This document shows positions 60,426 through 64,000 of a stretch of DNA of 64,000 nt, piece by piece. The notes below the pieces were generated by a model. The model did no database searches. It saw only the letters and a list, made by a program, of their open reading frames with translations, and was not told the origin of the DNA. The number at the start of each line of letters is the position of its first letter. The first letter of the stretch is position 1. The DNA is from Phycisphaerales bacterium (GTDB lineage: Bacteria > Planctomycetota > Phycisphaerae > Phycisphaerales > UBA1924), in NCBI GenBank assembly GCA_020849615.1, contig JADLFW010000033.1, positions 1 to 64,000 on the forward strand, written 5' to 3'. The position numbers and the translations under genes are program-made.

Positions 60426-62597
60426 TCAGATCAGCTCGAGCCCGCCGAGCACGATCAGCGTCAGCAGGGCCACCCCCAGGCCCACAGACAGGACCGCGAC
60501 GATGATCCACAGGGGGCGCCGCCGGGCATCGGGGGCCGGCACGCGGATCGCCTCGATCTCGCCGCTCTCGACAAGCCGCGCGTACTCCTCTGGCCGGCTC
60601 TCTTTCATCTCGTGCTCGGGTACGGACCCCGTGAAGATGACATCGTCGACCGGGAACGTGCCGGGCCGGATGTGGGCGTTGAAGAAGTGGATCGTGAAGA
60701 TGAATCCGATCGCCAGCAGCGCCTCGTACCCGTGGATGATCATGGCGATGTTGAAGCTCCACCCCGGCAGGATCCGCGAGGCCAGTTCCGGGAACCACAA
60801 GAGGAGCCCGGAGCCGCCGATGATCATGGAGCCGCCGACCTCGGCCCAGTAGTCGAACTTCTCCCAGTAGGTCCAGCGGTCGAACCGCGGACGCTTGCCG
60901 AGGCCGACGAACCACAGCCACATCCCCGTGCAGTCGGTGACATCCTTCCAGCGGGGAACCAGCGAGTTGGGCCCGAACATCCAGACGTGCCACGGCACCT
61001 TGCGGTTGAGGAAGGAATGGCCCAGCCCGACGAAGTGCGCGATGAAGTTGACGATCAGCAGGATGGCGAAGAAGCGGTGCCACAGCCCGGCGGCCTCGAT
61101 GCCGCCGAGCAGGTTGGCCAGGACCTGGGCCCAGCGCTGGCCCGAGAAGACGAGCGGGATGCCCGTGGCGGTCAGACCGAAGAAGGTGATCGCCACCAGG
61201 GCGTGGTTGACGCGGTTGAGCCCTGTGAAGCGGCGCAGCGCCGTGGGGCCGAGGGCGTGGGGGTGGGGCTTGCCGTGGCGCCAGCGGTCCAGCATCGACC
61301 GCAGGAACCACATGAGCGTGTGCACGCCGAAGAACGTGAACACCGCGCTCATCATGATCATGAAGTACAGCCAGACACCGTGCAGCACCGGGTAGTTCCG
61401 GGCGTCGCGGTAATCGGCGTGGGGGTCGAACTTCACGAAGTTCGCGTTGGCCGCCGGGTGGCATGCCGAGCAGGTCGCGATGCGGTTCCTGGCGCTCACC
61501 CGCGACTGGGGGTCCTCGAGCGGCCGGATGTCGTGGGCGCCGTGGCAATCGCTGCAGCGTGCGGCGCGGACGCCGCCAAGCCGCGAGACCTGGCCGTGGT
61601 AGCTGCGGTGATAGCTCTCGTAGTAAGTGCCGACGCGGTCTCCGTTGGCGTCGGCGGAGTCGTGGCACTTGCCGCACTCGTTGATGACATCGAGCAGGAA
61701 CCCCGGCGTCGAGGCCAGCGTGATCTGGTGGGCGGTGTGGCAGTCGGTGCATACCGCCGCCTTGCTATCGGCCTTCGCGTGCTTCTCCCCGTGGACACTG
61801 AGGGCGTAGACCTCCGCGACACCGACATGGCATTTGCCGCAGGTCGCCGGGATGTTGGCCCGGTTGACGCTGGAGGCAGGCTCCTTGGAAGGCCGGACGC
61901 CGTGCGCACCGTGGCAGTCGGCGCAGGTGGCGGCCATGGGCAGGCCCGACTTGGTGACAGCGCGGGCGTGGGCGGAGTCGAGGTAGTTCTCGATCCTGGA
62001 CACCGGGTTGCCATTGGTCGGGGTGGCCGAGTGCTGCTTGTGGCAGTCGCCGCAGAGGAAGAGGGAGTTGAGCTTGTTCTGGGGGGCCTTGCGGTCGGAG
62101 ATCCGCAGGATGTCGTGGTTGCCGTGGCAGGATGCGCACGTCGGCGCGAGCGGATCCTTGCGCAGAAACGCCTCGCGGTGTGAGCCGCCGTCGTACGCCT
62201 TCACGGCCGCTTCGTGGCATGACGCTGAGCACGTCGCTTTCTGAAGGACCGCGGCGTGCGGCAGCTTCGCGGCGTCCTCGTGGCACTGGATGCACCGGAC
62301 GGCCGCGTGCGGGCCCGAGGTGAACACCGCCGGGATCACGTGCAGGCCGGGCCGCAGCGCCGGCTCATCGCCCTTGAGGGGCTCGATCGGCGCGGCGCCG
62401 CCGGGCGCGGGCGCGTCCTTCTCGAGCCAGGTGCCGACCATGCTTCGCCGCTCGGCCGGGCCGAGCTCGCCGATATGGGCCTGCCCGTGACACTGCAGGC
62501 AGCGACGGTCGGTGTCATCCTGGGCCCGTGCATGGCCCGCGGGGAGCACCAGGAACGCGGCGGACGCCGCCACGGCGACTTCCAGGAATCGCTTCAT
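60426..62597 (-). CDS. CbcL-like fusion: 11-haem cytochrome c plus membrane cytochrome b
   Basis: 723-aa protein. Signal peptide (MKRFLEVAVAASAAFLVLPAGHARA). Periplasmic domain with eleven c-type motifs: ten CXXCH plus one CX3CH (CSASCH). Then a C-terminal integral cytochrome b domain of about six helices (about residues 405-715), with candidate haem b histidines in VHTLMW, RVNHALV, LWHRFF, IIHGYEA and IHFFNAH, of the FdnI/HydC type. The same order occurs in the Geobacter menaquinol oxidoreductase CbcL. It likely oxidises menaquinol and feeds the 15-motif cytochromes. A longer start at 62633 is possible. Confidence 0.87.
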   Translation of the reverse strand: MKRFLEVAVAASAAFLVLPAGHARAQDDTDRRCLQCHGQAHIGELGPAERRSMVGTWLEKDAPAPGGAAPIEPLKGDEPALRPGLHVIPAVFTSGPHAAVRCIQCHEDAAKLPHAAVLQKATCSASCHEAAVKAYDGGSHREAFLRKDPLAPTCASCHGNHDILRISDRKAPQNKLNSLFLCGDCHKQHSATPTNGNPVSRIENYLDSAHARAVTKSGLPMAATCADCHGAHGVRPSKEPASSVNRANIPATCGKCHVGVAEVYALSVHGEKHAKADSKAAVCTDCHTAHQITLASTPGFLLDVINECGKCHDSADANGDRVGTYYESYHRSYHGQVSRLGGVRAARCSDCHGAHDIRPLEDPQSRVSARNRIATCSACHPAANANFVKFDPHADYRDARNYPVLHGVWLYFMIMMSAVFTFFGVHTLMWFLRSMLDRWRHGKPHPHALGPTALRRFTGLNRVNHALVAITFFGLTATGIPLVFSGQRWAQVLANLLGGIEAAGLWHRFFAILLIVNFIAHFVGLGHSFLNRKVPWHVWMFGPNSLVPRWKDVTDCTGMWLWFVGLGKRPRFDRWTYWEKFDYWAEVGGSMIIGGSGLLLWFPELASRILPGWSFNIAMIIHGYEALLAIGFIFTIHFFNAHIRPGTFPVDDVIFTGSVPEHEMKESRPEEYARLVESGEIEAIRVPAPDARRRPLWIIVAVLSVGLGVALLTLIVLGGLELI

Positions 62598-62702
62598 CGC
62601 TGTCGGTCGGCCTCTTCCAGTTCCCGCGTTCATCGCACGCCCGCTCTCGTAAGGAGGAATGAGGAAGCCATCCCACGACGGGATGGGAGACCGCCGCGGC
62701 AT

Positions 62703-64000
62703 TCAGGGACCGCCGATGAGCCTCGACGACATGGCGTAGACGATGAGGGCGAGCAGCAGCAGCCCCAGCCCGAAGGCGAGGAAGCCCATGGGGTGGATCA
62801 CGCGCCGCCACTGCGACCAGTCGTCGCGGGCGCGGATCGAGTCCAGCCGGCCCGCGCCCTCGAGACGCTCGTACCACCGGCGCCGCTCGTGCAGCATCTC
62901 GGTCTTGGAGATGCGTCCGGAGAAGATCACCGAATCGATGGGGAACTTCTCGAGCCGGAAGTGCACGTTGAAGAAGTGGAAGGTGAAGATGAACCCGGCG
63001 GCGAGGAGGGCCTCGTCGCTGTGCACGATCAGGGCGACGTTGATGATCCAGCCCGGCATGAAGCGGGTGAAGAACTCGGGGAACCACATCACCAGGCCGC
63101 TCAGCCCGATGACGGCGACACCCCAGAACACCGCGAGGTAGTCGAACTTCTCCCAGTACGTCCACTTGTCGAACTGAGGCTGCGGGCCGCGGCCGAAGAA
63201 CCATTTCTGGTGAGCCCACCAGTCCTTGAAGTCCTGGATGTGCGGGTAGGGCAGGTCGGGCCCGAAGACCACGGAGATCACGCGGCGGGGCGTGACCCGG
63301 CCGCTGGAGGGATCGCGGAACTGGGCGCGGTTGCGCCAGGCGGCCCGGATGAGGCTGCCGATGTGCAGCGCGAAGTACGTGAACGTGATGATCGCGCCGA
63401 GGCGGTGGAGCTGGGCCGCCGCCTCGAGGCCGCCGATCCATCGCACCATCTCCTTCGCCCAAGCCGTGTAGTAGAACTTCAGAGGCATGCCGGTGGCGAC
63501 CAGCAGCAGGAAGCTGCTCATCACCAGCACGTGCAGGAACCGCTCGAAGGGCTTGAAGCGGACGAAGGTCTCCTGGTCCCGGGCCGCCATGGCCTTGGCG
63601 TGCTTGAACGCCTCGCGGTCGCGGATGTAGAGGATCAGCGAGCGGACGAACCAGAGGATCGTGTGGGCGCCGAAGAAGAGGAACGTGCCGACGACGATCC
63701 CCGTCATGAAGATGAACGTCCAGTACAGGACCGGGTAGAGCTCGCGGTTGCGGTGGTCGGCGTGGGCGATGTAGCCGGTGAACTGCGGGCCCGCGGAGGG
63801 GTGGCACTGGCGGCAAGTCTGGAGCTTGTTCTCGCCGTGCAGCCGGCTGGCGGGATCGCTGATCGGCACGATGTCGTGGTGGCCGTGGCAGTCGTAGCAC
63901 GCGGCGACCTGGGGCCGCCCCAGCGCCAGCGCTTTGCCGTGGAACGTCTCGCGGTAGTGCTCGATCCGGTCCTCGTGGCACTTGCCGCAGCGGTCGCCGC
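62703..64000 (-). CDS. Second cytochrome c-b fusion, 5' end beyond the window
   Basis: Partial gene; the frame is open to the right edge, so the N-terminus is missing. Visible from the edge: CGKCH, CYDCH and CRQCH haem motifs, then a membrane cytochrome b domain with about six helices. It is clearly paralogous to the next gene: both share KWTYWEKFDY/RWTYWEKFDY, LLWFPE/VMWFPE, PGW-I-N-A-I-H, FIFTFHFFN/FIFTIHFFN and a cytoplasmic F-P-[IV]-D-x-V-I-F-[ST]-G motif. The internal GTG at 63869 is not a start. 105 bp separate it from the CbcL-like gene. Confidence 0.87.
   Translation of the reverse strand, partial: GDRCGKCHEDRIEHYRETFHGKALALGRPQVAACYDCHGHHDIVPISDPASRLHGENKLQTCRQCHPSAGPQFTGYIAHADHRNRELYPVLYWTFIFMTGIVVGTFLFFGAHTILWFVRSLILYIRDREAFKHAKAMAARDQETFVRFKPFERFLHVLVMSSFLLLVATGMPLKFYYTAWAKEMVRWIGGLEAAAQLHRLGAIITFTYFALHIGSLIRAAWRNRAQFRDPSSGRVTPRRVISVVFGPDLPYPHIQDFKDWWAHQKWFFGRGPQPQFDKWTYWEKFDYLAVFWGVAVIGLSGLVMWFPEFFTRFMPGWIINVALIVHSDEALLAAGFIFTFHFFNVHFRLEKFPIDSVIFSGRISKTEMLHERRRWYERLEGAGRLDSIRARDDWSQWRRVIHPMGFLAFGLGLLLLALIVYAMSSRLIGGP

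Noticed and set aside
60415-61752. Upstream extension of the second 15-motif cytochrome frame
   Set aside because: It overlaps the CbcL-like gene in another frame on the same strand; that other frame carries the haem and membrane motifs.
62515-63981. Alternative long minus-strand frame at the right edge
   Set aside because: Arg/Pro-rich shadow. The frame with CXXCH motifs and hydrophobic helices (62703-64000) is the real one.
1-64000. CRISPR arrays, insertion sequences, prophage genes, rRNA or tmRNA
   Set aside because: No regularly spaced direct repeats, transposase or phage motifs, or conserved rRNA/tmRNA segments were seen on either strand.

Overview
The window comes from a high-GC bacterium (roughly two thirds G+C by eye), most likely a planctomycete of the class Phycisphaerae. 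The strongest signs are a secreted protein ending in a dockerin-like EF-hand pair with a terminal Gly-Cys (27081-28205), two exported proteins with arginine-tipped PEP-CTERM-like tails (2718-3521, 43578-44189), lipid A and heptose genes (hldE, lpxK) that imply an LPS-type outer membrane, and a futalosine-pathway menaquinone gene (mqnD). No phage, insertion sequence, CRISPR array, tRNA or rRNA gene was seen.

Layout. 1-8.2 kb: hairpin repeats, trmD-rplS, an MDR dehydrogenase, a PEP-CTERM protein, then a leftward lpxK-hldE-maf block. 8.2-17.9 kb: an Imm53-type immunity gene coupled to an FHA-GspE ATPase, serS, a pseudouridine synthase, a TPR membrane protein, a shortened MnmE-like GTPase and coaX. 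17.9-27 kb: a giant secretin, an RsbV/RsbW-like pair, iscS-iscU-iscA, a tandem-ACT protein and mqnD. 27-44 kb: secreted SUMF1-like protein, FAH hydrolase, LemA pair, smpB, a solitary atpC, a FecCD permease, metH, rpmE, a PTR1-like reductase, TPR protein, valS and a metalloprotease-like lipoprotein. 44-56.4 kb: a tricorn-type S41 protease, an exported amidohydrolase and a complete RND efflux system with its TetR regulator. 56.4-64 kb: a leftward cluster of multihaem cytochromes that runs off the right edge.

The cytochrome cluster is the most interesting region. It holds two paralogous fusions of multihaem cytochrome c to a membrane cytochrome b (the arrangement of Geobacter CbcL), two paralogous 15-motif cytochromes with the same unusual first and last haem sites, and a thioredoxin-fold/TPR protein without a CXXC. 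At least 44 c-type haem motifs are visible. The inferred flow is menaquinol to the b/c fusions, then to the large periplasmic cytochromes, then to an acceptor encoded elsewhere.

Two signals run through the whole window. First, thirteen genes have a TANNNT -10-like box ending 5-9 nt before the start codon and no Shine-Dalgarno sequence, which suggests widespread leaderless transcription; other genes have a clear Shine-Dalgarno and no such box, or are coupled by ATGA/GTGA overlaps. Second, the 12-base palindrome GCCGGGCCCGGC occurs nine times, far above what base composition predicts.
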